A stretch of DNA of 64,000 nt. Source: Acinetobacter calcoaceticus ANC 3811. Lineage in GTDB: Bacteria; Pseudomonadota; Gammaproteobacteria; Pseudomonadales; Moraxellaceae. The stretch spans positions 2,315,261 to 2,379,260 of the forward strand of contig NZ_KB976986.1 of assembly GCF_000399665.1 (NCBI RefSeq), in the 5' to 3' direction. Each line of letters begins with the position of its first letter. Position 1 is the stretch's first letter. Shown here piece by piece: positions 41,927-52,359 of this stretch. Below the pieces are notes generated by a model, which was given only the letters and a program-made list of their open reading frames with translations, ran no database searches and was not told the origin of the DNA. Both the position numbers and the translations under genes were made by a program.

Positions 41927-42157
41927 ATGTTATTCAAAAAATTTGCTGCCGTTGCTGCTGTAGCTGCTACTTTAGCTTTCGTTGGTTGTTCTAAGAAAGA
42001 AGAAGCTCCTGCTGCTGCTGCTTCTGAAGCTGTAGCTGCTGCTTCTACTGCTGCTTCTGCTGCTTCTGAAGCTGCTACTGCTGCTTCTACAGCTGTTGAT
42101 GCTGCTGCTTCTGCACCTGCTGCTTCTGCACCTGTTGCTGCTTCTGCTGCACACTAA
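41927..42157 (+). CDS. Small Ala-rich lipoprotein
   Basis: A 76-residue protein: a signal sequence with a clear lipobox (LAFVGC, Cys at residue 21) then SKKEE and a mature part made almost only of Ala, Ser, Thr, Val, Glu and Pro (about half Ala). The DNA is a run of GCT and TCT codons in imperfect repeats such as gctgctgcttct. GAGAGTGATGCC precedes the ATG and a strong terminator follows, so it is a real, probably well-expressed single-gene unit. I do not know a function; it resembles the small Lpp-like or Ala-rich lipoproteins found in Acinetobacter. Confidence 0.8.
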   Translation: MLFKKFAAVAAVAATLAFVGCSKKEEAPAAAASEAVAAASTAASAASEAATAASTAVDAAASAPAASAPVAASAAH

Positions 42158-42175
42158 TCTATATATTAGATTAGA

Positions 42176-42208
42176 AAAAAAAGAGGACATTATGTCCTCT
42201 TTTTTTAC
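42176..42208. terminator. Bidirectional terminator between the lipoprotein gene and ihfA
   Basis: AGAGGACAT / ATGTCCTCT arms, centred on one base, flanked by A and T tracts on both sides. Confidence 0.88.
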
Positions 42209-42313
42209 GCCTAAATTTTATATTCCTAAAATTACTTTGCTTAATCTATCTAGATAAATTGACATCACATCCTAATTAAATAAAGCTGTCTAATTATAAG
42301 TAAAAAAAGCAGA

Positions 42314-42610
42314 TCAATCGATCTGCTCATTTCCAACGCGTTGTCTAAACTTCTGACCTGCTCTAAAGGTCACTACCCTACGTGCTGAAATTGGAATTTC
42401 TTCACCTGTTTTAGGATTACGTCCTGGGCGTTCGCGTTTATCTCTTAACTCAAAATTACCGAAACCAGAGAGCTTAACCTGCTCCCCTGCAATAAGTGCT
42501 TGGCTAATTTCGTCGAAGAACAACTCGACCATTTGTTTTGCTTCACGGCGATTTAAGCTGGTTAACTCACTTAAATGATCAGCCATGTCTGCTTTAGTTA
42601 ATGCTGTCAT
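42314..42610 (-). CDS. ihfA: Integration host factor subunit alpha
   Basis: A 98-residue HU/IHF-family DNA-bending protein. The beta-arm has the typical [24 protein letters not shown] with the intercalating Pro and the C-terminal [16 protein letters not shown]; the N-terminal start [13 protein letters not shown] matches IhfA rather than IhfB. The ATG overlaps the pheT stop by 4 nt (ATGA), so it is coupled to pheS-pheT, the order also found in E. coli. Confidence 0.96.
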   Translation of the reverse strand: MTALTKADMADHLSELTSLNRREAKQMVELFFDEISQALIAGEQVKLSGFGNFELRDKRERPGRNPKTGEEIPISARRVVTFRAGQKFRQRVGNEQID

Positions 42611-44988
42611 GAGGCCCTCAATGTCGCTTGATAAGTGTTTTCTAACACTTGGATTATATTGTCCATACCAGATTTAATTTCAGCATCTTCAAGCGTACGT
42701 GAAGGATGTTGCCATAATAATGCAAACGCTAATGAGCGTTTACCTTCTTCGACACCCTGCCCCGTATACACATCGAATAACCATGTAGAGTCTAAAAGCT
42801 CTCCACCAGTTTGTTCGATTAACTGCTGAATATCTCTAACATTTATATTATCAGAGATTAAAAGCGCAATATCACGTCTAACCGAAGGAAAACGTGATAA
42901 TTCTGTAAAATTAGATACATAAGATTGCAAAACCGCGTCTTGATCAAGCTCAGCAACCCAAGTTGTGCTCAAATCTAGCTCATTCTCCAAAGACGGGTGC
43001 AAGCGACCTAAGTAACCAATTGATTTACCTTCCACCAAGATCTCAGCAGATTGTCCTGGGTGCAACCAAGCACGCTCAGAACGTACATATTCAACTTTAA
43101 CACGACCAGCAGCTAAAACTTCCTCCACCTCACCTTTGAAATCAAAGAAATCCATTGGTTGAGGCTTAACATGCCATGATTCTGGTTCTTGCGAACCGAC
43201 TGCAACCAAAGCTAAGGTAGGAGTCTGTTTTAAGTCGTCAATGTTCTTAGCATTTTGATAATCAAAACGCAGCCCGAATTCGAAGAAACGAACACGACTT
43301 TGCTGACGATTAAGATTATATTGTACGCAAGGAATTAAGCTAGAAAGTAAAGTACTACGCATTGCAGCCAAATCACTTGAAATTGGATTTGCTAGCATCA
43401 GTGGCTTAACTTCAGGATTTAATTGCTTTTCAAGTTTCGCATCAGCAAAACTAAAGCTAATTGCTTCTTGATAACCTAACGTCACGATCGTTTGACGCAG
43501 CTCATTGAGTTCAAAACGATCTTGGTATTTAGCAAATTTAACATCCATGCTTGGTAAGCTAATCTGGATATTGTCATAGCCATCAATACGCGCTACTTCT
43601 TCAATTAAGTCTTGATAAATAGCCATGTCATAGCGATGTGATGGTGGTACTACACTCCATTCACCTTCAGCCTTAACTGTTACCTTACACCCTAGTCGAG
43701 TTAAAGCATCTGCAATGAACTCACCCGCAACTTGATATCCCAATAATTGGTCTACCTGAGCTTGTTTCAGTTCAATTGCTTCACGCTTAGGCAGTAGATC
43801 AGTTTTTTCAGCTACAGTAATTGGACCAAACTCGCCGCCTGCTAACTCTTGAATAAGTTGAGAAGCACGATTCATCGCAATTAAAGGTAATTCGAAATCT
43901 ACACCGCGTTCATAACGCTGCGAAGAGTCGGTATGCAAGCCAAAACGACGAGCACGACCAGCAATCGCGAGTGGAGCGAAGAAAGCACTTTCCAGGAAGA
44001 TATCAGTCGTATCATCGATTACACTTGATGCTAAACCACCCATAATTCCAGCAATTGCTAGAGCTTTTTGGTCATCAGCAATCACCATTATATCTTCTTG
44101 CAACTCAACTTCTTGATCATTCAGAAGTTGTAACTTTTCTTGTTGTGTTGCTTGACGAACATGTACAGTCCCTTCGATTTTAGACAAATCGAATGCATGC
44201 ATTGGTTGACCCAATTCCATTAAGACATAGTTGGTCACATCAACCAAAATACTATGAGTACGGATTCCTGAACGTGATAAAGCCTGTGCCATCCACTCAG
44301 GAGTAGCAGCTTTTATATTAACATTTTTAACGACACGCCCTAAATAACGCGGAGCACCTTCAGTACTGATAACTACTTTTTTCTCATCAGTAATGGTGGC
44401 ATCAACCGTGTTAATTACAGGTTCATTCATTTGCAGTTGATTAATAACTGCAATTTCACGGGCAATACCACGAATACTAAAACAGTCACCACGGTTTGGC
44501 GTAATGCTGATATCAATGACATTGTCGTCAAGTTTTAAGTATTCACGGATATTTACTCCTACTGGAGCATCAGCTGGCAGTTCGAGCAAGCCATCGATTT
44601 TATCTTCAAGATCAATCTCAGAAGCACCACAAAGCATTCCTTGTGATTCAATTCCACGAAGTTTACCTTTTTTGATTTTAAAATCGCCAGGTAATACCGC
44701 CCCAATAGTTGCAACTGGAGCTTTCATTCCAGCACGAACGTTCGGTGCACCACATACAATTTGTAAAGGCTCACCCGAACCAATATTCACTGTTGTAACA
44801 CGTAGACGATCTGCATCAGGGTGCTGCTCAACAGTGAGCACTTCACCGATTACAACGCCTGTAAATGGTTTAGCAACAGGTGCCAATTCATCAACTTCAA
44901 GACCAAGCATCGTCAACTGATCAGATAATGTATCGCTATCAATTGCCGGATTAACCCATGTACGTAGCCAATTTTCGCTAATCTTCAT
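42607..44988 (-). CDS. pheT: Phenylalanyl-tRNA synthetase beta subunit
   Basis: A 793-residue large subunit that edits mischarged Tyr and binds tRNA. Domains in order: the tRNA-binding EMAP-like domain at about 40-150 ([20 protein letters not shown]), the B3/B4 editing domain (about 210-390, with [21 protein letters not shown]), the B5 domain, the core dimerisation domain and a C-terminal anticodon-binding FDX-ACB domain ([16 protein letters not shown]). It lies 32 nt downstream of pheS. Confidence 0.96.
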   Translation of the reverse strand: MKISENWLRTWVNPAIDSDTLSDQLTMLGLEVDELAPVAKPFTGVVIGEVLTVEQHPDADRLRVTTVNIGSGEPLQIVCGAPNVRAGMKAPVATIGAVLPGDFKIKKGKLRGIESQGMLCGASEIDLEDKIDGLLELPADAPVGVNIREYLKLDDNVIDISITPNRGDCFSIRGIAREIAVINQLQMNEPVINTVDATITDEKKVVISTEGAPRYLGRVVKNVNIKAATPEWMAQALSRSGIRTHSILVDVTNYVLMELGQPMHAFDLSKIEGTVHVRQATQQEKLQLLNDQEVELQEDIMVIADDQKALAIAGIMGGLASSVIDDTTDIFLESAFFAPLAIAGRARRFGLHTDSSQRYERGVDFELPLIAMNRASQLIQELAGGEFGPITVAEKTDLLPKREAIELKQAQVDQLLGYQVAGEFIADALTRLGCKVTVKAEGEWSVVPPSHRYDMAIYQDLIEEVARIDGYDNIQISLPSMDVKFAKYQDRFELNELRQTIVTLGYQEAISFSFADAKLEKQLNPEVKPLMLANPISSDLAAMRSTLLSSLIPCVQYNLNRQQSRVRFFEFGLRFDYQNAKNIDDLKQTPTLALVAVGSQEPESWHVKPQPMDFFDFKGEVEEVLAAGRVKVEYVRSERAWLHPGQSAEILVEGKSIGYLGRLHPSLENELDLSTTWVAELDQDAVLQSYVSNFTELSRFPSVRRDIALLISDNINVRDIQQLIEQTGGELLDSTWLFDVYTGQGVEEGKRSLAFALLWQHPSRTLEDAEIKSGMDNIIQVLENTYQATLRAS

Positions 44989-45020
44989 CTTTATAAACCT
45001 TTTTTAATCCTGAAAAACTG

Positions 45021-46022
<1,002 letters not shown>

Positions 46023-46159
46023 TTAAAAAAATATAATAAAACACTGCATTCTAACAGTTTTTCATCAGATTGATGAAGTTTATCCATCATGAAAAATGTA
46101 TTAGGCAACAAAAAGATAAAACGTATAAGATAATAGCATCGTCAATGAGATCAACTATT

Positions 46160-47152
46160 ATGGCGCTCAATCAAATTTGGAAACAACAACTTACGCTTGT
46201 AACATATGGTAATGAATACCTCCGTCAAAACTTAAGCTTTACCCAATGGCGACAACATCATATTTTTGACCACCATAGTTTTCAATTTCGTGACTTAGCT
46301 TCTCAGCATTTACTCGCTCAACACTTTCAAGTTTGGCTAGAAGCGCTAAAAAAACAAGGCACCACTCAGCTCAGTTTACATTTATCAAGCCTTCTAAATG
46401 AAGAGCAAAATCCAAACAGCAACGTTGAGCTTTTACCTTATACCCATTTTATCGTTAGCCATCAAAATGATAAGAAATTTGCCTGGATTTTTGGCCAGGA
46501 ACTTGCTGAATGGTATAACAATGATAATGAGTTTGAAGCCCCTGCTTCACAAACCTGTGAGCTTCATTTAGAAACTTTCTGGCGTTTTGAACTCAATGAA
46601 AAATTATCAAAAAAAATTGAAGCTGATTTAAAAAATCCGCCATGGCAAGAAATAGCTGACTTTATGGAGAGTGAATTATTTCGTAGTAAATATGCAGCAG
46701 GTTTTGAGGAACCAGAATTTCAAAAAGCTCATTTTGATGGTACAAGCATTACGAGCCAAGAACCAAGACTTGCTTTAATGCCAGAGAATTATCCTGCTGA
46801 TTATGCTCATCAACTTTTAGCTCGCACTCAAGCATTAGCCAATTATTTAGAGCAAAAAAAACGCCTTGCAAATGATCCGTTAGGAGAAGAGCTAGACCAA
46901 GAACAACTTATTAATTTAAGAAATTTTACGCAAAAAACTGATGATTTGTTTGCCAAACTTATTGTTAAAGCTGCTAATCACTACCAAACAGCTCAGATCG
47001 TACCTGTAGTTAAAGCCTCCCCATTCGAGCAATCAAATGAAAACCCACAACATGTGAAATCTCACCACCATAAAGGCACTGGTTCAGGCGTTATTAAGCT
47101 GATTATTCTAACGATTATTATTTGTGCTCTGGCTTATTATTTTGGGCTTTAA
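46160..47152 (+). CDS. Unknown protein with a C-terminal membrane anchor
   Basis: A 330-residue protein that I do not recognise. It is soluble and charged through most of its length, with aromatic-rich stretches (FTQWRQHHIFDHHSFQFRD, ASQTCELHLETFWRF) and a helical region around 220-280. It ends in a His/Lys-rich linker (SHHHKGTGSG) and a single hydrophobic segment VIKLIILTIIICALAYYF at the very C-terminus, so it is probably tail-anchored in the inner membrane with a cytoplasmic body. ATG 46160 follows GAGATC; an ATG at 46145 is possible. It is divergent from pheS and convergent with the acetyltransferase gene. Confidence 0.65.
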   Translation: MALNQIWKQQLTLVTYGNEYLRQNLSFTQWRQHHIFDHHSFQFRDLASQHLLAQHFQVWLEALKKQGTTQLSLHLSSLLNEEQNPNSNVELLPYTHFIVSHQNDKKFAWIFGQELAEWYNNDNEFEAPASQTCELHLETFWRFELNEKLSKKIEADLKNPPWQEIADFMESELFRSKYAAGFEEPEFQKAHFDGTSITSQEPRLALMPENYPADYAHQLLARTQALANYLEQKKRLANDPLGEELDQEQLINLRNFTQKTDDLFAKLIVKAANHYQTAQIVPVVKASPFEQSNENPQHVKSHHHKGTGSGVIKLIILTIIICALAYYFGL

Positions 47153-47158
47153 CTTAGA

Positions 47159-47662
47159 TTAGAGTTTCCATTGATAAAGTAATTCTGTTATTTCGAAGCC
47201 GAACTCAGGTAGTTCGGTTTCGCCAATTATTTTGGCTCCCATTTTTTCATAGAAGAACCGGCTTGGATTTTTATTAAAAACCTCTAAACGAATAAAACTG
47301 TATCCATGATTTAAAGCACATTGATGAAACTTTTGAAACAACTCGTGTCCTATACCTTGCCTTTGGATTTCTTCCAAAAGATAAAAAGCAAGAATTTCAG
47401 CAATATTATTCTCTGGATTTAAGTAACCATCGAGAAAGCCTTTCACTATTCCATTTTCAATATAGATAAATAACTTATGATCAGGGCTTTTGGCGATTTC
47501 TTTCCATAACTGTTCTTTATCTAGTACTTTAAGCTCATCCAATATTTCCTGCTTAAGCATACCTGTATAGGTTTCTTTCCAACACTGCACATGTACTTCT
47601 GCAATAGATAATGCATCCTTAAAAGTAGCTATACGAATTTCTCTTTCATTTAGTGATTGCAA
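47159..47662 (-). CDS. GNAT-family N-acetyltransferase
   Basis: A 167-residue single GNAT domain. Visible are IAEVHVQCWKETYTGML near the N-terminus, the acetyl-CoA-binding beta4-alpha3 segment AFYLLEEIQRQGIGHELFQKF (Q/RxxGxG/A motif) and a C-terminal FYEKMGAKIIGE motif. The acceptor substrate is unknown. It starts at TTG 47662 with GAGGG 8-9 nt upstream, and no in-frame ATG is available near the fold start. It faces the preceding unknown gene 6 nt away. Confidence 0.82.
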   Translation of the reverse strand: MQSLNEREIRIATFKDALSIAEVHVQCWKETYTGMLKQEILDELKVLDKEQLWKEIAKSPDHKLFIYIENGIVKGFLDGYLNPENNIAEILAFYLLEEIQRQGIGHELFQKFHQCALNHGYSFIRLEVFNKNPSRFFYEKMGAKIIGETELPEFGFEITELLYQWKL

Positions 47663-47719
47663 TTCGTTTCCCTCATGTCACTACTTTTAAAGTAAAGCAC
47701 CAATTTGTTTCATACAAAC

Positions 47720-48277
47720 TTATTCAGCTAAAAGCCGCTCTCGAACATGCATTAAAGCAAAACCCAACAAATTTAAGCCTTGCCATTGAGATGGATCTTG
47801 AATATGTGGATGGTCTTGTGCCATACCAATTCCCCAAATTTTATCGACTGGAGATGCTTCAACCAAAATACGATCTTTTGTGGCTAATAAGAATTCTTTC
47901 AATTTATGATGCTGAGAGAATTTAGCAAAGTTCGCCTGTACGACAATGTCAAACCGATTTTCTTGCCATATCTGTTCATCATAATTACGCACTTTACGAC
48001 CTAGCTGTTTCGCCTCATTCGGATGTTTAACCTGCAAGATCCGTGCAAAAACTTCTTCATCATTAAATAATTTTGCTTTTTGCGCCATCATGTAGTGCTC
48101 AGCAGTAAAGTATTCATCACCTTCCACTTTAAATTGCGCAGGAAACCACTGGCTAAAACAGCTTTTATCAACAAGATCAGCTTTTTTAGGAGTATGTCCC
48201 CAGAAACATAAGTATTTAAACTGGTGGCCTTGCTGTACTTTTTGAATTAAGTCATTTAGAAACTGTTCGTCTTTCAT
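47720..48277 (-). CDS. NADAR-family (YbiA-like) N-glycosidase
   Basis: A 185-residue NADAR domain protein with family signatures LCFWGHTPK, CFSQWFPAQFKVEGDEYFTAEHYMMAQKAKLF (here split between residues 40 and 75), ILQVKHPNEAKQLGRKV and IWGIGMAQDHP. Some relatives hydrolyse reactive riboflavin-pathway intermediates; others act on ADP-ribose, so the substrate is an inference. ATG 48277 follows AGAGATAAGTG; a GTG immediately upstream is also possible. Confidence 0.86.
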   Translation of the reverse strand: MKDEQFLNDLIQKVQQGHQFKYLCFWGHTPKKADLVDKSCFSQWFPAQFKVEGDEYFTAEHYMMAQKAKLFNDEEVFARILQVKHPNEAKQLGRKVRNYDEQIWQENRFDIVVQANFAKFSQHHKLKEFLLATKDRILVEASPVDKIWGIGMAQDHPHIQDPSQWQGLNLLGFALMHVRERLLAE

Positions 48278-48326
48278 CACTTATCTCTTTTTATTATCTC
48301 TTTTTAAAATAGAACCACTAAAAATA

Positions 48327-48356
48327 AAAAAGACCGCTAAAAAGCGGCCTCTTTTT
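48327..48356 (-). terminator. rpmI-rplT terminator
   Basis: CCGCT/AGCGG stem with an AAAA loop, extended by AAAAAGA/TCTTTTT across a 2-nt bulge; 12 nt downstream of the rplT stop. Confidence 0.75.
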
Positions 48357-48368
48357 GAATCTCTAAGC

Positions 48369-48728
48369 TTATGCAGCTAATGCGCCTTTAGCTTTTTCAG
48401 CTAAAGCAGCAAATGCTACTGCATCATGCATAGCGATGTCAGCTAATACGCGACGGTCGATGATCACTTGAGCTTTTTTCAAGCCATCGATCATACGGCT
48501 GTAAGACAAACCGTTTTGACGAGCACCAGCATTGATACGCGCAATCCATAGAGCACGGAATTGACGTTTCTTTTGACGGCGGTCACGATAAGCGTATTGA
48601 CCAGCTTTGATTACCGCTTGGAACGCTACGCGGTATACGCGTGAACGAGCACCATAGTAACCTTTAGCGCGAGCAAGAATTTTTTTGTGACGACGATGAG
48701 CCACTACACCACGTTTTACACGAGCCAT
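48369..48728 (-). CDS. rplT: 50S ribosomal protein L20
   Basis: A 119-residue basic protein of the large subunit, essential for early assembly. The N-terminal extension [20 protein letters not shown] and the globular half with [20 protein letters not shown] are standard. It lies 11 nt downstream of rpmI. In E. coli L20 represses rpmI-rplT translation through an mRNA structure; I did not identify such a structure here. Confidence 0.98.
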
Positions 48729-48739
48729 TTATAATCTCC

Positions 48740-48934
48740 TTAGATGTATGGGCACATACGACGAACTGAGTTCACGTCAGAAACATGAACCATTACACAG
48801 CCGCGTAATTGACGGATACGTTTAGCAGATTTTTTGGTCAAAATGTGGCGCTTAAATGCTTGTTTGCGCTTGAAACCGTGTGCAGTCGCTTTGAAGCGTT
48901 TAGCAGCACCGCGGCGAGTTTTCATCTTAGGCAT
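48740..48934 (-). CDS. rpmI: 50S ribosomal protein L35
   Basis: A 64-residue basic protein. ATG 48934 ([14 protein letters not shown]) has AAGAGG at good spacing; longer upstream readings are not supported. Normally infC lies directly upstream; here three unrelated genes and two terminators intervene, so rpmI-rplT must have its own promoter in 48935-49170. That 236-nt gap contains several short GAAC/GTTC inverted repeats next to the ribosome site but no clear promoter hexamers. Confidence 0.97.
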   Translation of the reverse strand: MPKMKTRRGAAKRFKATAHGFKRKQAFKRHILTKKSAKRIRQLRGCVMVHVSDVNSVRRMCPYI

Positions 48935-49170
48935 AACAACCTCTTTTGAACACCTGTTCGGAACGTTCGCACCATTGCAAAAACGACCTGCAGGTAAGGG
49001 AGCCGATATTCTAAAGCATCGCAACTTAAAACAAAAGTAAAATGCTCATTTTTTGATAGTAAATTGTCTATTTTATATAAACGTTATTTTCTATAATCAA
49101 TTATCAAATTACGAGAAAATCCATAAAATCATCACCTATAATAAGTGCAATCTCTTAAATTCAAAAGAAT

Positions 49171-50424
49171 ATGAATATACAAAATGATGCTTTCGCTGCA
49201 TTGCGGTATCGAGACTTCTCTATCGTTACGATCAATCAGTTTTGCTTAACACTCGCAATTTTGATTCAAGAAATTATTGTTGCCTATTCATTATATCAAA
49301 TCACCAAAGACCCACTGACTTTAGGTTTAATCGGACTCGCAGAAGCAATTCCTTTTATTGCTCTTTCTCTTTGGGGAGGCTATTTTGCAGATAGGTTTAA
49401 TAAACAGATTATTATGAAAATCTGTTTATTTTTCTCAGTTCCCCTTCCCTTGGTTTTATGGTTACTTTTCCACTTACATGGTTTAGGGCATATCAGTGTT
49501 AGCTTCCTTTCTTGGGGTATTTATGCTGTTATTTTTGGTTTAGGAACAATCCGCGGTTTCTATAATCCTTCTGCAACTTCATTAAAACCATTTTTAATTC
49601 CGCGTGAACTCTATGCAAATGGTGCGACATGGACAACCATCGGCTGGCAAAGTGGTGTAATTATTGGACCAATGCTGGGTGGTTTTATGCTTGCTTATTT
49701 AGGCAGGGAAACCAGCCTATTTAGTGTTGCTGCTTTACTCGCTATTTGCTTTATTTTAATTAATTTATTGCATAAACGTAGTTTCCCTAAAATTGAAACT
49801 GACAATATTTTAGAAAGTTTAGGAGAAGGTTTCCGTTTTATATGGAAAACCAAAATTGTTCTTTGGGCAATTTCTCTTGATTTAGCTTCTGTTTTATTTG
49901 GCGGCGTTATCGCCTTATTACCAATTTTCGCAGAAGATATATTAAAAGTCGGCCCAGAAGGGCTTGGATATTTACGAGCAGCTCCGTCTATTGGCGCACT
50001 AATCACTATGATTGCTTTGACTCGCTTTCCGCCAACTCAGCATGCATGGCGTAACATGTTACTTGCTGTAGCAGGTTTTGGAATATTTACTATTCTATTC
50101 GCCTTCTCAAACAATATGTGGTTATCTCTTTTTGCTCTTGCTATGACAGGCGCATGTGACAGTATTTCTGTTGTTGTAAGACAAACCATTTTACAAATTT
50201 TCCCACCAGAAAATATGCGAGGCCGCGTTGCTGCCGTAAACGGTATGTTTGTATCTTCAAGCAATGAATTAGGTGCTTTTGAATCAGGTTTAGCGGCTAA
50301 ATATTTAGGCACAATTACGGCTACAATTTTTGGAGGCTGTATGACTCTCGTGGTTGTGACTTTCTGTTGGCTCAAAACGAACGATCTATTTAAAGTAGAC
50401 ATTACCAAAAGCTCAGAAGATTAA
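49171..50424 (+). CDS. MFS transporter (EntS-like drug or siderophore exporter type)
   Basis: A 417-residue major facilitator with twelve hydrophobic segments and the intracellular motif A-like loop GGYFADRFNKQI between TM2 and TM3. The layout resembles the MFS_3/EntS group. The substrate is unknown. The strong codon bias of its neighbours is not seen in any special way; the gene is monocistronic with a UUCG terminator, and it faces the DedA-like gene. Confidence 0.82.
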   Translation: MNIQNDAFAALRYRDFSIVTINQFCLTLAILIQEIIVAYSLYQITKDPLTLGLIGLAEAIPFIALSLWGGYFADRFNKQIIMKICLFFSVPLPLVLWLLFHLHGLGHISVSFLSWGIYAVIFGLGTIRGFYNPSATSLKPFLIPRELYANGATWTTIGWQSGVIIGPMLGGFMLAYLGRETSLFSVAALLAICFILINLLHKRSFPKIETDNILESLGEGFRFIWKTKIVLWAISLDLASVLFGGVIALLPIFAEDILKVGPEGLGYLRAAPSIGALITMIALTRFPPTQHAWRNMLLAVAGFGIFTILFAFSNNMWLSLFALAMTGACDSISVVVRQTILQIFPPENMRGRVAAVNGMFVSSSNELGAFESGLAAKYLGTITATIFGGCMTLVVVTFCWLKTNDLFKVDITKSSED

Positions 50425-50440
50425 TTTAAATATTTATGAA

Positions 50441-50468
50441 CCAAAGCATCTTCGGATGCTTTTTTATT
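50441..50468 (+). terminator. MFS gene terminator with a TTCG tetraloop
   Basis: AAAGCATC, TTCG, GATGCTTT followed by a T-tract. It lies between two convergent genes and ends next to the stop of the DedA-like gene. Confidence 0.88.
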
Positions 50469-50897
50469 TTAAATAAAACCCATCATCACCCAGTAAATAA
50501 ACAAATAGCGCCCTGCTTTGGCAATAATAACGATACCAAGGAAGCGCCAAAAATTTTCTTTGAAGAGTCCAGCAACCAAAGTAATTGGATCGCCAATGAT
50601 AGGTGCCCAACTCAAAAGTAAGGAGTAAAAGCCATATTTATGATAAAAGTTTTGTGCTTGTTGTAAACGCTTTTCAGAAACTGGAAACCACTTTCGATGT
50701 TTGAATTGCTCTATCTTTAAGCCTAACCACCAATTGACACAAGAACCTAAGACATTACCCAAAGTAGCTATGCCAATTAAAAGCAAAGCTGAATGTTGGC
50801 CCTTCAACAATAAGGTTACCAATACCGCTTCAGACTGTAGAGGTAATAAAGTGGCAGCGCCAAAAGCACTAATAAAAAGCAAAAAGTAACTCAGCAT
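50469..50897 (-). CDS. YqaA-type small DedA/SNARE-associated membrane protein
   Basis: A 142-residue membrane protein with four hydrophobic segments, LLPLQSEAVLVTLLL near the N-terminus, a re-entrant-like GNVLGSCVNWWLG stretch, a charged loop (KHRKWFPVSEKRLQQAQNFY) and the proline-containing SWAPIIGDPITLVAG. This matches YqaA-type members of the DedA superfamily (lipid flippases or transporters in the larger family); the substrate is not known here. Confidence 0.82.
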   Translation of the reverse strand: MLSYFLLFISAFGAATLLPLQSEAVLVTLLLKGQHSALLLIGIATLGNVLGSCVNWWLGLKIEQFKHRKWFPVSEKRLQQAQNFYHKYGFYSLLLSWAPIIGDPITLVAGLFKENFWRFLGIVIIAKAGRYLFIYWVMMGFI

Positions 50898-50954
50898 AAT
50901 TCATTACACCAAACTACTTTTTGCTTTAAGCATTTATTAAATCTAGGCAAGAAA

Positions 50955-51575
50955 TTAAGCTACTTTAATTGATAGTGCTTTCTGAACTGCTGGACGTGCT
51001 GTTAAGCGGACAATATATTCTTGTACGTATGGATAATCTTCAAGCTGAATACCTTGCCATTCATAACGTAAAATCCACGGCAAGATTGCCATATCAGCAA
51101 TCGAGTATTCCCCAGCAACAAACTTCTGACCAATCAGTTGTTTATTGAGCACTCCATATAAGCGTTTAGTTTCATTTAAATAGCGCTCTATGGCATAAGG
51201 AATTTTTTCAGGAGCAAATTTATTAAAATGATGATTTTGCCCAAGCATCGGTCCTAAACCACCCATTTGCCACATGAGCCATTGCTCAACCTCAACCCGC
51301 TCTTGCTCATCAGCTGGATAAAATAATCCAGTTTTTCTACCTAAATATTGCAAGATAGCGCCCGATTCAAATATAGAAATTGGCTCACCACGAGGTCCAT
51401 TTTGATCAACAATCGCAGGAATTTTATTATTTGGGGAAATTCTCAGGAAATCTGGTTGAAATTGATCATTTTCTAAAATATTAATTGGGTAGAGGGTGTA
51501 ATCCAATCCCATTTCTTCTAAGGCAATTGTGATTTTATGTCCATTGGGAGTACCCCAATAATATAGATCAATCAT
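50955..51575 (-). CDS. Glutathione S-transferase (YfcG/Nu-class-like)
   Basis: A 206-residue GST: thioredoxin-like N-terminal domain with LYYWGTPNGHKITIALEE and the glutathione-binding NNKIPAIVD ... ISIFESGAILQYLG, and an all-helical C-terminal domain with the N-capping box EYSIADMAILPW. The Thr-Pro-Asn-Gly start is typical of YfcG-type disulfide-bond oxidoreductases, so glutathione-dependent disulfide reductase activity is likely (inference). It is a single gene, 57 nt upstream of the DedA-like gene on the same strand. Confidence 0.87.
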   Translation of the reverse strand: MIDLYYWGTPNGHKITIALEEMGLDYTLYPINILENDQFQPDFLRISPNNKIPAIVDQNGPRGEPISIFESGAILQYLGRKTGLFYPADEQERVEVEQWLMWQMGGLGPMLGQNHHFNKFAPEKIPYAIERYLNETKRLYGVLNKQLIGQKFVAGEYSIADMAILPWILRYEWQGIQLEDYPYVQEYIVRLTARPAVQKALSIKVA

Positions 51576-51764
51576 TCTATTTTCCTATTCATCATTATCA
51601 TGACTGCGTCTTGCGTTATATCATGTTTTAAGAGGAACTATGATATTTCCAACACCAAAAAACACATAAAATTCGTGAATCGAGTTTCTTAAAAAATATA
51701 GCAATTGTCTTAAATAAAACTGAACAGAAAAAAGTTAAATGATGTTTTTTATTAATATGAGGAT

Positions 51765-51797
51765 AAAAAAAAGCACTGCTTTTGCAGTGCTTTTTTT
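51765..51797 (-). terminator. thrS-infC terminator
   Basis: AGCACTGC, TTTT loop, GCAGTGCT, flanked by long A and T tracts; 6 nt after the infC stop. It ends the operon before the place where rpmI-rplT is usually found. Confidence 0.93.
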
Positions 51798-51802
51798 GAG
51801 TA

Positions 51803-52354
51803 TTACTTTTTCTTTTTCGGTCCAAGTAACATACCCATTTGACGGCCTTCCATTTTTGGTGCTTGTTCCACAACCCCAAACTCGGCCACATCTACTTCAA
51901 TTTTTTGCAATTGAGCTAAGCCAAGTTGTTGATGAGCCATTTCACGACCACGGAAACGTAAAGTGATCTTCACTTTGTTTCCTTCTTCAAGGAATTTCAA
52001 AATAGCACGAAGCTTAACTTGATAATCACCAACATCAGTTGCAGGGCGCAGTTTGATTTCCTTCACTTGCACTTGATGCTGTTTTTTCTTCGCATCTTTT
52101 TGCTTCTGCTTAAGGTCAAACAAGTGCTTGTTGTAATCCATAATTTTACAAACAGGCGGCTCGGCGTTTGCGACGATCTCAACAAGGTCAAGCTCTACCT
52201 CTTCAGCAGCACGCAGTGCTTCACTTAATGAAACAATTCCTTTTTGCTCCCCTTCAGCACCGACAAGGCGTACTTCTTTTGCACGGATCTCATCGTTAAT
52301 TGCTGGACGGTTGCTTTTTGCACCTTGTTGTTGGTTACGGTCAGGCTGTTTAAT
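51803..52354 (-). CDS. infC: Translation initiation factor IF-3 with an ATT start codon
   Basis: A 183-residue IF-3 that blocks subunit joining and checks initiator codon-anticodon pairing. Reading upstream from the Met at 52141 stays open and recovers the full N-terminal domain ([39 protein letters not shown]), ending at ATT 52354. GGAG lies 9-10 nt before this ATT and overlaps the thrS stop (GGAGTAA). An ATT start is known for E. coli infC and underlies its autoregulation. The C-terminal domain has [17 protein letters not shown] and ends [11 protein letters not shown] start at ATG 52141 would remove the entire N-domain and linker. Confidence 0.93.
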   Translation of the reverse strand: MKQPDRNQQQGAKSNRPAINDEIRAKEVRLVGAEGEQKGIVSLSEALRAAEEVELDLVEIVANAEPPVCKIMDYNKHLFDLKQKQKDAKKKQHQVQVKEIKLRPATDVGDYQVKLRAILKFLEEGNKVKITLRFRGREMAHQQLGLAQLQKIEVDVAEFGVVEQAPKMEGRQMGMLLGPKKKK

Positions 52355-52359
52355 CTTTC

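Noticed and set aside
41972-42190. Minus-strand open frame with long Arg/Ser runs
   Set aside because: It is the antisense shadow of the GCT/TCT-repeat lipoprotein gene, with no ribosome site or own context.
49171-51575. MFS-DedA-GST block as a recently acquired genomic island
   Set aside because: No integrase, transposase, flanking repeats, tRNA site or clear composition break; the three genes are in different orientations and look like ordinary chromosomal genes.
52019-52228. Plus-strand open frame opposite infC
   Set aside because: It lies opposite the IF3 coding region, whose full-length reading on the minus strand is conserved.
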